Part shown: piece after piece, positions 1 to 9,751 of the stretch
Numbering within the stretch: the first letter of the stretch is position 1
Layout: every line of letters begins with the position of its first letter
DNA from: Massilia frigida
GTDB lineage: Bacteria; Pseudomonadota; Gammaproteobacteria; Burkholderiales; Burkholderiaceae_D
Assembly (NCBI RefSeq): GCF_011682175.1
Contig: NZ_WHJG01000009.1
Location: 62,001-126,000, forward strand
Reading direction: 5' to 3'
DNA: 64,000 nt
Notes under the pieces: generated by a model
The model's database searches: none
What the model saw: only the letters and a program-made list of their open reading frames with translations
What the model was told of the DNA's origin: nothing
Made by a program: the position numbers and the translations under genes

Positions 1-1370
1 TCGATGCCAAGGTGGTGGCGGCCTATCCGGGTCCGGTGGTGACGCGCTACGAAATCGAACCGGCCACGGGCGTCAAGGGCAGCCAGATCGTTGGCCTGGC
101 GCGCGACCTGGCGCGTTCGCTGTCGCTGACCTCGATCCGGGTGGTGGAAACTATTCCCGGCAAGAATTTCATGGCGCTGGAGTTGCCCAATCCTAAGCGC
201 CAGATTGTGCGCCTGACTGAAATCGTTGGCTCCAAGATCTATAACGACAGCGCCTCGCAGCTGACCGTGGCGCTGGGCAAGGATATTGCCGGCAAGGCCG
301 TCATCGCCGACCTGGCCAAGATGCCGCACTTGCTGGTGGCCGGTACCACCGGTTCGGGTAAATCGGTCGGCATCAATGCGACCATCCTGTCGCTGCTGTA
401 CAAGTCCGACCCGGCCGATGTGCGCATGATCCTGATCGATCCGAAGATGCTGGAAATGTCGGTGTACGAAGGCATTCCGCACTTGCTGGCGCCCGTGGTG
501 ACCGACATGCGCCAGGCGGGGCATGCGCTGAACTGGGCGGTCAACGAGATGGAGCGCCGCTATAAGCTGATGAGTAAGCTCGGGGTGCGTAACCTGGCTG
601 GCTACAACGCGAAAATCGCCGAGGCGGCCAAGCGCGAGGAGCATATTCCGAATCCGTTCAGCCTGACGCCCGATTCGCCGGAGCCGCTGGAAAAACTGCC
701 GACCATCGTCATCATCATCGACGAGCTGGCCGATTTGATGATGGTGGTCGGCAAAAAGGTCGAGGAATTGATTGCCCGGATCGCGCAAAAGGCGCGCGCG
801 GCCGGCTTGCACCTGATTTTGGCGACGCAGCGGCCGTCGGTGGATGTGATTACCGGCTTGATCAAGGCGAACATTCCGACCAGGATCGCGTTCCAGGTGT
901 CGTCCAAGATCGATTCGCGCACCATTCTCGACCAGATGGGCGCGGAAGCGCTGCTGGGCATGGGCGATATGCTGTACATGCCGCCAGGTACCGGTTTGCC
1001 GGTGCGGGTGCACGGTGCGTTTGTGTCCGACGAGGAAGTGCACCGGGTGGTGGCCCACCTCAAGCTGTCGGGCGAACCGAACTATATTGAAGGCATTCTC
1101 GAAGGCGGCACGCTCGAAGGCGAGGGCGGCGGCGCGGAAGGCGGCGCGGCCGGCGAGGCGGGCGGCGAAGCCGATCCGATGTACGACCAGGCGGTGCAGG
1201 TGGTGCTCAAGAACCGGCGCGCGTCGATCTCGCTGGTGCAGCGTCACTTGCGCATCGGCTACAACCGTGCGGCGCGTTTGCTGGAGCAGATGGAAAACAG
1301 CGGGGTTGTGTCGCCGATGCAATCGAATGGTAATCGGGACATTTTGGTGCCGGCTGCCAGCGCGGAATAA
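1..1370 (+). CDS. ftsK: DNA translocase FtsK, C-terminal part (5' end outside window)
   Basis: FtsK pumps double-stranded DNA through the closing septum and activates XerCD recombination at dif. The open frame is already running at base 3, so the N-terminal membrane domain and linker lie upstream of the window. Visible here are the end of the alpha domain, the RecA-like beta motor with Walker A GTTGSGKS (about 342-365) and Walker [13 protein letters not shown] (about 703-740), and an acidic/glycine-rich linker. Last comes the gamma winged helix (about 1174-1360, with [19 protein letters not shown]) that reads KOPS sequences. The gene ends with TAA at 1368-1370 and is followed by lolA and rarA, the usual Burkholderiales order. 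The family call is firm; only the N-terminal part is unseen. Confidence 0.97.
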   Translation, partial: DAKVVAAYPGPVVTRYEIEPATGVKGSQIVGLARDLARSLSLTSIRVVETIPGKNFMALELPNPKRQIVRLTEIVGSKIYNDSASQLTVALGKDIAGKAVIADLAKMPHLLVAGTTGSGKSVGINATILSLLYKSDPADVRMILIDPKMLEMSVYEGIPHLLAPVVTDMRQAGHALNWAVNEMERRYKLMSKLGVRNLAGYNAKIAEAAKREEHIPNPFSLTPDSPEPLEKLPTIVIIIDELADLMMVVGKKVEELIARIAQKARAAGLHLILATQRPSVDVITGLIKANIPTRIAFQVSSKIDSRTILDQMGAEALLGMGDMLYMPPGTGLPVRVHGAFVSDEEVHRVVAHLKLSGEPNYIEGILEGGTLEGEGGGAEGGAAGEAGGEADPMYDQAVQVVLKNRRASISLVQRHLRIGYNRAARLLEQMENSGVVSPMQSNGNRDILVPAASAE

Positions 1371-1430
1371 GCGGAATAAGCGGCATATGCGGATTTTGCA
1401 TGGGGCCGTTAGCTCCTTATCCGTCGCCGC

Positions 1431-1516
1431 GACGGATATCAAGCGCGGCGACGGATATCAAGCGCGGCGACGGATATCAAGCGAGGGGCGACGGATAATA
1501 GGGGGGCGACGGATCG
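1431..1516. repeat. Imperfect 19-bp tandem repeat downstream of ftsK
   Basis: Units start with GACGGAT. Two identical copies of GACGGATATCAAGCGCGGC lie at 1431-1449 and 1450-1468. A diverged copy runs 1469-1489, and degenerate ones start at 1490 and 1508. Immediately upstream CCGTCGC (1421-1427) is the inverse of GCGACGG, so several alternative hairpins are possible. The array fills much of the ftsK-lolA gap (1371-1605). No gene was seen in that gap. Confidence 0.8.
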
Positions 1517-1605
1517 TCGTGCCCTGCTGTCCACCACCATGCCCGCTCATCCGTTAAACGAACACGAGTGCCCACCACGAGCGCGCTCCCATTAATAAGG
1601 ACATT

Positions 1606-2238
1606 ATGCGATTTATACTGAACAAAACCACCGCCATCCTGGCCCTGAGCCTGGCCTGCGCCGGCATGGCCCACGCCACCGCGCTTGATCAATTCAAGAC
1701 CTTTGTCTCCGGCACCAAGGCCGCGCGCGGCGAGTTCACCCAGCGCCAGGTCAAGAAGGCCGATTCCGGCAAGGCAGCGGCGCCATCGTCGGGCACCTTC
1801 GTGTTCGCCCGTCCCGGCAAGTTCATCTGGACCTACGTGAAGCCGTACGAGCAATTGCTGCAGGCCGATGGCGAGCAGCTGTATATCTACGACAAGGACC
1901 TGAACCAGGTCACGACCAAGAAACTGGGCGATGCGCTCGGTTCCTCGCCGGCCGCCATCTTGTTCGGCAGCAACGATTTGGAAAAGAACTTCACCCTGAC
2001 CGAAGCAGGCACGCGCGATGGCCTGGAATGGCTCAACGCCGCGCCCAAGGGCAAGGATTCGCAGTTCGAGCAGATCAGCATCGGCTTGCGCAATGGCACG
2101 CCGGAAGCGATGGAGCTGCGCGATGCCTTCGGCCAGACCTCGATACTGGCGTTCAAGAAATTCGAGAAAAACCCGCCATTGACGGCGACCCAGTTCAAAT
2201 TCGTCATCCCGAAAGGTGCCGACGTCGTCAATAACTGA
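1606..2238 (+). CDS. lolA: Outer-membrane lipoprotein carrier protein LolA
   Basis: LolA is the periplasmic chaperone that takes lipoproteins from LolCDE in the inner membrane and hands them to LolB. The 210-residue product has a clear Sec signal peptide with a likely cut after AHA near residue 23. It then shows the LolA pattern: an N-terminal RGEFTQRQ stretch, [16 protein letters not shown], and [15 protein letters not shown] around residues 85-100. Its length matches the family. The ATG at 1606 follows AAGGA at a good distance. The position between ftsK and rarA is the conserved one in this order. Nothing unusual was seen. Confidence 0.96.
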   Translation: MRFILNKTTAILALSLACAGMAHATALDQFKTFVSGTKAARGEFTQRQVKKADSGKAAAPSSGTFVFARPGKFIWTYVKPYEQLLQADGEQLYIYDKDLNQVTTKKLGDALGSSPAAILFGSNDLEKNFTLTEAGTRDGLEWLNAAPKGKDSQFEQISIGLRNGTPEAMELRDAFGQTSILAFKKFEKNPPLTATQFKFVIPKGADVVNN

Positions 2239-2261
2239 TCTCTCTTCCTCGTGGAGCACAC

Positions 2262-2924
2262 TTGAATCGTCGAACAATCGGTACTGCACTGGCTGTAACG
2301 TTTTTTACTGGCACCACGATGGCTTCCGCCCTGGCGCAGCCCAGGGCGCCAGCGCCCGAGGCGGGTAAACTGCCATCGGCCTGCACCCGGCCCGACTGGC
2401 CACCCGAGGCCAGGCGCTACGATCTGGAGGGCACGACCGTGCTCGACTACCGGATCAGGGAGTGGCGCATCGCCGAGGTGAAGGTGCGCAAGAGTAGCGG
2501 CTGGCCGATTCTCGATGCCGCCGCGGCGCGCAGCCTGCACGCATGCAAGCTGAAAATCGATGGTGCCCGGCCGCACCACAGCGCCGTGCAGTCGGTCGAC
2601 TACGTGTGGGCAACAACCGGCGGACCGTCGGCGCGACCGCAGCTGCATGCCGACAGTTGCGCGCCAACGCGGCTGTTCAGTGGCTTCGTGCCGCTCGACA
2701 GGACGCCCACCGCCCACGATGGCGTGCTGGTGCGCTTCCTGACCAATGGCCGCGGCGAACCGTTTAACATCCGCCTCGAAGGGCGCGTCACCGATGCCGC
2801 GCTCGCAGAGCACATCCGGCAGTACGTGCAACGCTGCCGCTTCGTCGCCGCCAACGCGCCCGGGCCGAAGACCGATGCGGTGTATGGGCGCGTGCTGCTG
2901 GCAGCGCCCTCCGCAGGAAAATAA
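2262..2924 (+). CDS. Secreted protein with two TonB C-terminal-like domains
   Basis: A 220-residue protein starting at TTG (2262) after GTGGAG. A signal peptide (residues 1-25, cut near ALA-QP) is followed by a TonB C-terminal-like module at about 40-105: PDWPPEARRYDLEGTTVLDY and then KSSGWPILDAAAARSL. A more diverged second module spans about 130-215 and includes LVRFLTNGRGEPFNIRLEG. True TonB proteins keep an N-terminal membrane anchor and a Pro-rich spacer; both are missing here, so the protein probably is a periplasmic relative and not an energy transducer. Several cysteines (near 41, 94, 129 and 191) could form disulfides. It lies 23 bp after lolA and may be co-transcribed. The specific function is unknown. 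Confidence 0.75.
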   Translation: MNRRTIGTALAVTFFTGTTMASALAQPRAPAPEAGKLPSACTRPDWPPEARRYDLEGTTVLDYRIREWRIAEVKVRKSSGWPILDAAAARSLHACKLKIDGARPHHSAVQSVDYVWATTGGPSARPQLHADSCAPTRLFSGFVPLDRTPTAHDGVLVRFLTNGRGEPFNIRLEGRVTDAALAEHIRQYVQRCRFVAANAPGPKTDAVYGRVLLAAPSAGK

Positions 2925-3010
2925 TCAGGCATGCATATCTGGCAATATTGATTTCACGGGTATATGATCGGGCGTCGGTCCCGCCGGGGCCGGGTCATCG
3001 GGAGAGCTTC

Positions 3011-3400
3011 ATGAAGCATTGGATCAGCCGTTGGTTGGTAGGGGTTGCGTTTCTTCACACCGTGTTTGCATTCGTCGTCATGGGGCCGGTCATGCTGACC
3101 ATGCTACGCAACGGCTTGTTTGATACAGCCAAGAGTATGACCGAGGGCGCAACTACCTGGTTCTTCCTGTTCGGCCTGTTACTGGCCTTGTTCGCGGTCC
3201 CGGTGCATGCGCTCGAAAAAGCCGGTGTCGCGCTGCCCAAGGCGATCGGCTGGGGCTTGCTCGGGATGGCCGCGCTGGGTGTGGTGCTGATGCCGGACTC
3301 GGGCTTCTGGCTGGTGTTTCCGCCTGCGCTAGCCATCTTGCTGCGCAAGGCCGGCGCACGGGTCGATGCCGGCAGCGTGCGCGGGGTCGGCGCCGCCTGA
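3011..3400 (+). CDS. Small inner-membrane protein (possibly DUF6463-like)
   Basis: 129 residues starting MKHWISRWLVGVAFLHTVF. The ATG at 3011 is preceded by GGAGAG, so it is preferred over an earlier in-frame start at 2948. Four hydrophobic segments are visible (about residues 8-30, 50-68, 76-92 and 98-112), with a short basic tail. The WL.GVA.LHT pattern at the N-terminus resembles small DUF6463-type membrane proteins, but that placement is tentative. It stands alone between the TonB-domain gene and rarA. No function is assigned. Confidence 0.7.
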   Translation: MKHWISRWLVGVAFLHTVFAFVVMGPVMLTMLRNGLFDTAKSMTEGATTWFFLFGLLLALFAVPVHALEKAGVALPKAIGWGLLGMAALGVVLMPDSGFWLVFPPALAILLRKAGARVDAGSVRGVGAA

Positions 3401-3518
3401 GGCGTCGTGAGGTAATTTTGCGTTGGGCGGGAACTGTCGCGCCCTGCGCGGGTCTTATCTTGAACGCCGATTCGCGCCATGCGCTAGACTACGCGCTTCC
3501 TATAAATGAAGAGGTCGC

Positions 3519-4820
3519 ATGGACGATTTGTTCAAGACCGAACCTGCCGCGCCCCTCGCCGAAGCGCTGCGTCCGGCAACAATTGACGAGGTTATCGGCC
3601 AAAGCCATTTGCTGGGCGAGGGCAAGCCCCTGCGCCTGGTATTCAAGTCGGGGAAACCCCATTCGATGATCTTGTGGGGCCCGCCCGGCGTCGGCAAGAC
3701 CACCCTGGCGCGCCTGACGGCGAATGCCTTCGGCTGCGAATTCATCGCCTTGTCGGCCGTGCTGTCGGGGGTGAAGGATATCCGTGCCGCCATCGAACAG
3801 GCCGAGCATCACCTGGCAACGGGCAAGCACACCATCCTGTTCATCGACGAGATTCACCGCTTCAACAAGTCGCAGCAGGATGCCTTGCTGCCGTTCGTCG
3901 AGTCGGGCCTGGTGACCCTGATTGGCGCGACCACCGAAAATCCCTCGTTCGAGGTCAATTCGGCGCTGCTGTCGCGCTCGCAGGTGTACGTGCTCAAGGC
4001 GCTCACCGACGCCGAGTTGCTGCTACTGCTCAAGCGCGCCCAGGAAAAGGTGCTGGGCCACCTGACGTTCGACGAGGTCGCCATCGCCACCCTGATCGGC
4101 TACGCCGACGGCGACGCGCGCCGCTTCCTCAACCTGCTCGAACAGACCAAGACCTCGGCCGCAACGTCCGGCCTCACGCACATCACGGGCGACTTCGTCG
4201 ACAATGCGCTGACCCTCAATTCGCGCCGTTTCGACAAGGGCGGCGACAATTTCTACGACCAGATTTCGGCGCTCCACAAATCGGTGCGCGGCTCGCATCC
4301 GGACGCGGCCCTGTACTGGCTGTGCCGCATGCTCGATGGCGGCGCCGATCCGCAATACCTGCTGCGCCGCATCGTGCGCATGGCGTGGGAAGATATCGGC
4401 ATTGCCGACCCGCGCGCGATCCAGATCGCCAACGATGCCGCCGCCACCTATGAGCGGCTGGGCTCGCCGGAAGGTGAACTGGCGCTGGGGCAGGCGGTCA
4501 TCTACCTGGCTATCGCGGCCAAGAGCAATGCCGGCTACAACGCCTACAACCGCGCCGTGGCCTTCGTCAAAAAGGACAAGTCGCGCGAAGTGCCGGTGCA
4601 CCTGCGCAATGCGCCGACCAAGCTGATGAAGGAACTCGGCTACGGCCACGAGTACCGCTACGCGCACGACGAACCGAATGCCTATGCGGCCGGCGAAACC
4701 TATCTGCCCGAAGGCATGGTCGAGCCGCGCTGGTACGAGCCGGTGCCGCGCGGGATCGAAGCGAAGATCGCCGAAAAGCTGGCCTGGCTGCGCGGGCTCG
4801 ACGAGGACGCCGGCAACTGA
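3519..4820 (+). CDS. rarA: Replication-associated recombination protein A (AAA+ ATPase)
   Basis: RarA/MgsA is the bacterial counterpart of yeast Mgs1 and human WRNIP1. It is a clamp-loader-like ATPase acting at stalled replication forks. The 433-residue product has Walker A GPPGVGKT at 54-61, Walker B TILFIDEIHRF near 105-115, a sensor-1 segment LIGATTENPSFEVN, and the C-terminal tetramerisation domain with DGGADPQYLLRRIVRMAWED. Near the end is the family signature KSNAGYNAYNRA. The ATG at 3519 follows GAAGAGG. The gene sits in the conserved ftsK-lolA-rarA-serS order, though here small genes separate it from serS. Confidence 0.97.
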   Translation: MDDLFKTEPAAPLAEALRPATIDEVIGQSHLLGEGKPLRLVFKSGKPHSMILWGPPGVGKTTLARLTANAFGCEFIALSAVLSGVKDIRAAIEQAEHHLATGKHTILFIDEIHRFNKSQQDALLPFVESGLVTLIGATTENPSFEVNSALLSRSQVYVLKALTDAELLLLLKRAQEKVLGHLTFDEVAIATLIGYADGDARRFLNLLEQTKTSAATSGLTHITGDFVDNALTLNSRRFDKGGDNFYDQISALHKSVRGSHPDAALYWLCRMLDGGADPQYLLRRIVRMAWEDIGIADPRAIQIANDAAATYERLGSPEGELALGQAVIYLAIAAKSNAGYNAYNRAVAFVKKDKSREVPVHLRNAPTKLMKELGYGHEYRYAHDEPNAYAAGETYLPEGMVEPRWYEPVPRGIEAKIAEKLAWLRGLDEDAGN

Positions 4821-5083
4821 GACGCGGGGACGGCGTACATGCCGGCGGCACCGCGAGCGGCAGCATGCGGCGGGCAGTGCCGGCCATCCGCCGCGCCGGA
4901 AAATTGCCGGCTGCGCGGCGTTCGCCTGCAACGGCGGGCGCTCTGGCATGTGGATAACGGGCCGTCGCGTTTTTTCGCATCCTGTTCCAGATTTCCGTCG
5001 CTTCATCGCAAGCTGGTGGAAGGGCAGGGGACGAGTGGGTAAAGTACCACCATACCAACTCGCCTCACCCACTGGAGAAGATC

Positions 5084-5284
5084 ATGAAAGTCCGTAAAAA
5101 CCTCGAAGCCGTCTTCCTCGCCGCCACCGTCATGGCCACGTTTGCCGCCTACGCCACCGCCGAAGTACCGCTGCGTGCGAGCGCCGCGCCAACCCATGCC
5201 GCTGCCGCCACCGACAGCAATGTGACCGTCGTCGTGGTCAGCGCCAAGCGCCTCACCGCCGCCGAAAAAGCCGCACAACAGTAA
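5084..5284 (+). CDS. Small exported protein, 66 residues, unknown
   Basis: 66 residues: a basic N-terminus (MKVRKN), a hydrophobic stretch and a probable signal peptidase cut near ATA-EV at about residue 26. A low-complexity Ala/Val-rich mature part follows, ending AKRLTAAEKAAQQ. The ATG follows CTGGAGAAG, a strong ribosome-binding site, which is the main reason to believe it. Between rarA and this gene (4821-5083) nothing else was recognised, apart from a short inverted repeat AGTGGGT/ACCCACT flanking the site just upstream. No family or function is recognised. Confidence 0.6.
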   Translation: MKVRKNLEAVFLAATVMATFAAYATAEVPLRASAAPTHAAAATDSNVTVVVVSAKRLTAAEKAAQQ

Positions 5285-5425
5285 GTCCGGGACGGGCGAT
5301 CCCGCACCCCGCAGCGTGCCGGCCAGTTGCTTAGAGGCACGTATTTAGTAGATAAAGCATATTTAATTGCTGCCATTTTTGCATGTTTGCACTATGATCA
5401 AGCGCTGATCATAGAGGAGTCGTTC

Positions 5426-6142
5426 ATGCAAGCAGCTACCAGCTTTTCACAACGCGCACTGATGTGGGCCCTGGGCGGCATTCTTGCCCTCGGCATCGCG
5501 GGCTGCAGTGCCGAACCGAAGGAGCGCGCGGCGTTCATTGCGTTCCTGCAAGCGCGCATCGTCGATAAGCCAGGGCTCCATGTACCCAGGCTGACGCCCG
5601 CGGAAGAAAAATCGTTCGGCGACTACAGCAAGCACTTTGCCGTGATCACCGACTACAACAAGTCGATGGATGCGAAGGTCCAGAAGCCCTTGCGCGATAT
5701 GATGGGCAGGAACATGCCGACTACCATGCAGGATCTGATGGCGCACCGGGCCGACGTGCTTGCCTTGCACAAGTCCAGTGTGCAACTGCGCGCGGTGATC
5801 GACACCGAACAGGCGGCGGCCGGCACCAGGCGCGCCGCGCTCAAGCAGCCGGACGACCTGAAACCGGTCTACGACAAGGCGTATGCCCGTACGGTCACCG
5901 ATCCGGGAAATAACTTCAAGGAATTGCTCGTGGTGATGGAGGGCATGCTGACCAGTGCCGAAAAAATGGCCGATTTTCTGGACGCCCACAAGGACCAAAT
6001 CAAGTTCTCCGGAATCATGGCCCAGATCGACGACCAGAAAGTCCTCGACGATGCCAATGTGCTCATGAAAGAGCTCGACGCCAGGAATGCCGAGGTCGCG
6101 CGGGCGCAGCATAAGCTGTTCAGCATGATCTCCGGACGGTAA
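5426..6142 (+). CDS. DUF3053-type lipoprotein (YiaF-like)
   Basis: 238 residues from the ATG at 5426, which follows GAGGAG. The signal segment RALMWALGGILALGIAGC ends in a lipobox, giving a lipidated Cys near residue 25. The mature part begins AEPKERAAFIAFLQARI and is largely helical with many Lys/Asp residues. The FLQ.RI....G...P.LT..E...FG.Y..HFA.I pattern matches DUF3053 lipoproteins such as Escherichia coli YiaF. That family has no established function; an envelope location is inferred from the lipobox. The gene is monocistronic, as far as can be seen. Confidence 0.8.
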   Translation: MQAATSFSQRALMWALGGILALGIAGCSAEPKERAAFIAFLQARIVDKPGLHVPRLTPAEEKSFGDYSKHFAVITDYNKSMDAKVQKPLRDMMGRNMPTTMQDLMAHRADVLALHKSSVQLRAVIDTEQAAAGTRRAALKQPDDLKPVYDKAYARTVTDPGNNFKELLVVMEGMLTSAEKMADFLDAHKDQIKFSGIMAQIDDQKVLDDANVLMKELDARNAEVARAQHKLFSMISGR

Positions 6143-7731
<1,589 letters not shown>

Positions 7732-7763
7732 AAATAGTCCTTCCTTTTTTTAGGGAGGGGGGC

Positions 7764-7769
7764 TATAAT
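7764..7769 (+). promoter_or_regulatory. Probable -10 box of the tRNA-Ser promoter
   Basis: A perfect TATAAT lies 28 bases before the first tRNA. No good -35 is visible at the right spacing (7741-7746 is TTCCTT), so strength cannot be judged. Confidence 0.5.
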
Positions 7770-7796
7770 TTTGCCTTCTCGCAGCAATGTGAGAAA

Positions 7797-7886
7797 GGAG
7801 AGGTGGCAGAGTGGTCGAATGTACTTGACTCGAAATCAAGCGATGGGGCGACCCATCCGTGGGTTCGAATCCCACCCTCTCCGCCA
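7797..7886 (+). tRNA. tRNA-Ser (anticodon CGA)
   Basis: 90-nt class II tRNA with encoded CCA. The acceptor GGAGAGG pairs with CCTCTCC (7876-7882) and G is the discriminator base. The anticodon stem CTTGA/TCAAG encloses CTCGAAA, with anticodon CGA at 7831-7833. A long variable arm (about 7841-7862) and the T loop GTTCGAATC are present. It reads UCG codons. Confidence 0.97.
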
Positions 7887-7893
7887 TGAATAA

Positions 7894-7926
7894 AGAAAAA
7901 AATCCCCGTAGTTGGGGATTTTTTTT
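7894..7926 (+). terminator. Intrinsic terminator after first tRNA-Ser
   Basis: AAATCCCC-GTAGTT-GGGGATTTTTTTT: a GC-rich stem flanked by complementary A and T tracts, 8 bases or more downstream of the CCA end and before the second tRNA. Partial termination here would set the ratio of the two tRNAs. Confidence 0.85.
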
Positions 7927-7938
7927 GAAGCAAGACCA

Positions 7939-8029
7939 GGAAAGGTGGCAGAGTGGTCGAATGCGCTGGACTCGAAATCCAGTGTACATCTTTGGTGTAC
8001 CGTGAGTTCGAATCTCACCCTTTCCGCCA
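7939..8029 (+). tRNA. tRNA-Ser (anticodon CGA), second copy
   Basis: 91-nt class II tRNA with encoded CCA. The acceptor GGAAAGG pairs with CCTTTCC. The anticodon stem CTGGA/TCCAG encloses CTCGAAA, with anticodon CGA at 7973-7975. The variable arm (TGTACATCTTTGGTGTACC) is unrelated in sequence to that of the first copy, while the D arm is identical. Two same-anticodon genes in tandem with different bodies suggest an old duplication or a swapped copy. Confidence 0.97.
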
Positions 8030-8037
8030 GTAGCAGG

Positions 8038-8066
8038 AAAAAGCTCCCGAACGGGAGCTTTTTTTC
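8038..8066 (+). terminator. Intrinsic terminator after second tRNA-Ser
   Basis: AAAAAGCTCCCG-AA-CGGGAGCTTTTTTT: a 9-bp stem with flanking A/T tracts, about 10 bases after the tRNA 3' end. Confidence 0.9.
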
Positions 8067-8100
8067 GTCTGTCGCCGGCTAAACGAATTTTTTCCCGCGT

Positions 8101-8131
8101 TTAACCCCGATTGCGCGTGCGCTCCGTTTCA
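8101..8131 (+). promoter_or_regulatory. Upstream element shared with the third cysteine paralogue
   Basis: TTAACCCCG (8101-8109) and CGTTTCA (8125-8131) recur upstream of the gene at 10345 (10251-10259 and 10275-10281) with exactly the same 24-base offset and similar bases between. It may be a duplicated promoter region. No -10/-35 pair was identified inside it. Confidence 0.4.
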
Positions 8132-8192
8132 TGAGGTAGCCGGCGTCGATATGTCCAGTCGGATCCCTCAATCACCAGAAACGGATGTCCAA

Positions 8193-8816
8193 ATGAAGCA
8201 ATCCAGTGCCCACAAGCAGTCGATCGCACTGCAGCATATCGATATCGCTTCGCCCTGCACGGCGTCGTGGGACAAGATGCAAGGCGACGATCGCGTTCGC
8301 CACTGCAAGGACTGTAACAAGAACGTTTTCAATCTCTCAGCCATGCCGCAAGCCGACGCAGCTGCGCTGCTGGCGGACAACCATAGCGGCGACCTGTGCG
8401 TCAGGTTTTATCGACGTCAGGACGGCACGGTCATAAGCAGCGATTGCAGCGATAGCCCGCGCGCCGTCGTCCGCCAAGCGTGGCGCAAGCTGCCTTTCAT
8501 GGCTGGTGCGGCCATGCTGGCTTTATCCGCTGCGGGCTGCGCCATGACCGACCCTGTGCCCGTTGCCAACGTCGATGCCGCCGTACCAACATTGCCTCCA
8601 TTGCCTCCAGCGCCCATGATGGAGACGATGGGCGCACCGCCGGCAACGAGGGTGGACGTTCCTGATAACGCGAAGCCAGCGGCGCCTGCCGGCGAGACTG
8701 GCCAGCAAGTGAAAAAAGCCAAATCGGCGGAATGGCTGGGCAACGTTGCGGCACCGCGAAAACCTGTCAAGCGAGCGGCCAACAGCGCGAAGCGGCCGGT
8801 ACGGAACCTCCGATGA
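8193..8816 (+). CDS. Five-cysteine membrane protein, paralogue 1
   Basis: 207 residues of unknown function. The start at 8193 (after AACGGA) is preferred to the ATG at 8151. From it, the distance to the conserved PC.ASW..M block is 29 residues in all three paralogues, without gaps. Residues 21-85 form a compact module with Cys22, His37-Cys38-x2-Cys41, Cys69 and Cys85, including RVRHCKDCNKNVFNLSAM and a C-terminal RRQDGTV..SDC. Similar N-terminal modules occur in many proteins of other phyla; their role is not established and metal or redox binding is inference. Residues 98-116 (RKL, then a hydrophobic run, then LSAAGC) look like an internal TM or lipoprotein signal. The tail is Pro/Ala-rich and basic. 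Confidence 0.75.
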   Translation: MKQSSAHKQSIALQHIDIASPCTASWDKMQGDDRVRHCKDCNKNVFNLSAMPQADAAALLADNHSGDLCVRFYRRQDGTVISSDCSDSPRAVVRQAWRKLPFMAGAAMLALSAAGCAMTDPVPVANVDAAVPTLPPLPPAPMMETMGAPPATRVDVPDNAKPAAPAGETGQQVKKAKSAEWLGNVAAPRKPVKRAANSAKRPVRNLR

Positions 8817-9022
8817 GCAAGTGGCCGGTTGCAGAGGTCGCGAAAGAATTGGGAAAAACACCGGCTGAGATCAGAGGAAATGACGTTATCATCTAGCAAC
8901 TCGCCGCAGTCTCCCAGACGGCGGTGGGCAAACGCGTCGTGCAAGGCGAGTTGATCGAGCCTTGCATCGAGGGCAATCCCGACGGCGTCGGGTGCGCCGC
9001 AACTGAACGTTTTCAGCATTGA
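8813..9022 (+). pseudogene. Short reading frame with internal TAG, possible gene remnant
   Basis: An ATG overlaps the TGA of the preceding gene (ATGA at 8813). It gives 27 codons (MSKWPVAEVAKELGKTPAEI and so on), then TAG at 8894-8896, then 41 more in-frame codons (QLAAVSQTAVGKRVVQGELI and so on, with two Cys) to TGA at 9022. The two halves share one frame and look protein-like, so this could be a decayed small gene. It may equally be chance. No family is recognised. Confidence 0.3.
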
Positions 9023-9103
9023 CGATATTGACCGTGGTCGCTTCCTGAATCGGGGGGCGCTCTCCTTGGATCAGGCAATCACTGCACAGAAAGAAATATG
9101 ACC

Positions 9104-9751
9104 ATGACACAGCCTGTGAAGCTCGCCAACACGCTTGCGCACCATCGATTCAGCATTCCTGTGCCATGCGCGGTGTCCTGGGACGAAATGACTGGCGACA
9201 ACCGCGTGCGGCACTGCGGCGATTGCAAAAAGAATGTGTTCGACCTATCCGCCATGACTGAATCCGAAGCGGCCGCCCTGGTCGCCGGCAATGTGAAGGG
9301 CGAGCTGTGCGTCAAGTTTTACCGGCGCCAGGATGGAACGGTCATGACCAGCGATTGCGGTGCCGCCCCGGAGTCCTTCGCGCGTCCTGCACCGCGCTCG
9401 CTCCCCCGCCTGGTGGGTGCTGCTGTCCTTGCCCTCTCGGCGGCCGGCTGTAGCACCCGCGAGGCGGCGCCGGTCGACAACGTCGTTACCGTCTCGCTCG
9501 ATATGGTATCGCCCGAGTCGACACTGATGATGGGCTCGATGGTCATTGACGAGTTTGTGAAACCGCCGCCAGCGCGAAAGGTGCCACGCGCGCATGGGAC
9601 CAGCCGAAAAGCGCAGGCACGTCCAGCCGCGCCGGATGGCATGGAGGCCTCGCCAACAAGCGAGCCGATGCCTGGCCCGGAAGTCGACCAGGATGCCCAG
9701 CCGTCCAATCAGGACCTTGGCACGCGCGCGGATTCCGGCATCCATACCTGA
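9104..9751 (+). CDS. Five-cysteine membrane protein, paralogue 2
   Basis: 215 residues, same layout as the gene at 8193: 29 residues from the start to the end of the PC.VSWDEM block, then RVRHCGDCKKNVFDLSAM, ELCVKFYRRQDGTV and a final DC. The hydrophobic segment ends in LSAAGC (residue 116). The ATG at 9104 is chosen by co-linearity with the paralogues; an ATG two codons earlier (9098) is also possible. The tail (residues 117-215) is Pro/Arg-rich and not conserved among the copies. Its 3' half lies opposite a minus-strand reading frame. The function is unknown; it appears to be a tandem duplicate. Confidence 0.75.
   Translation: MTQPVKLANTLAHHRFSIPVPCAVSWDEMTGDNRVRHCGDCKKNVFDLSAMTESEAAALVAGNVKGELCVKFYRRQDGTVMTSDCGAAPESFARPAPRSLPRLVGAAVLALSAAGCSTREAAPVDNVVTVSLDMVSPESTLMMGSMVIDEFVKPPPARKVPRAHGTSRKAQARPAAPDGMEASPTSEPMPGPEVDQDAQPSNQDLGTRADSGIHT

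Noticed and set aside
1431..1516. CRISPR array
   Set aside because: The units are directly adjacent with no unique spacers, degenerate quickly, and no cas genes are nearby.
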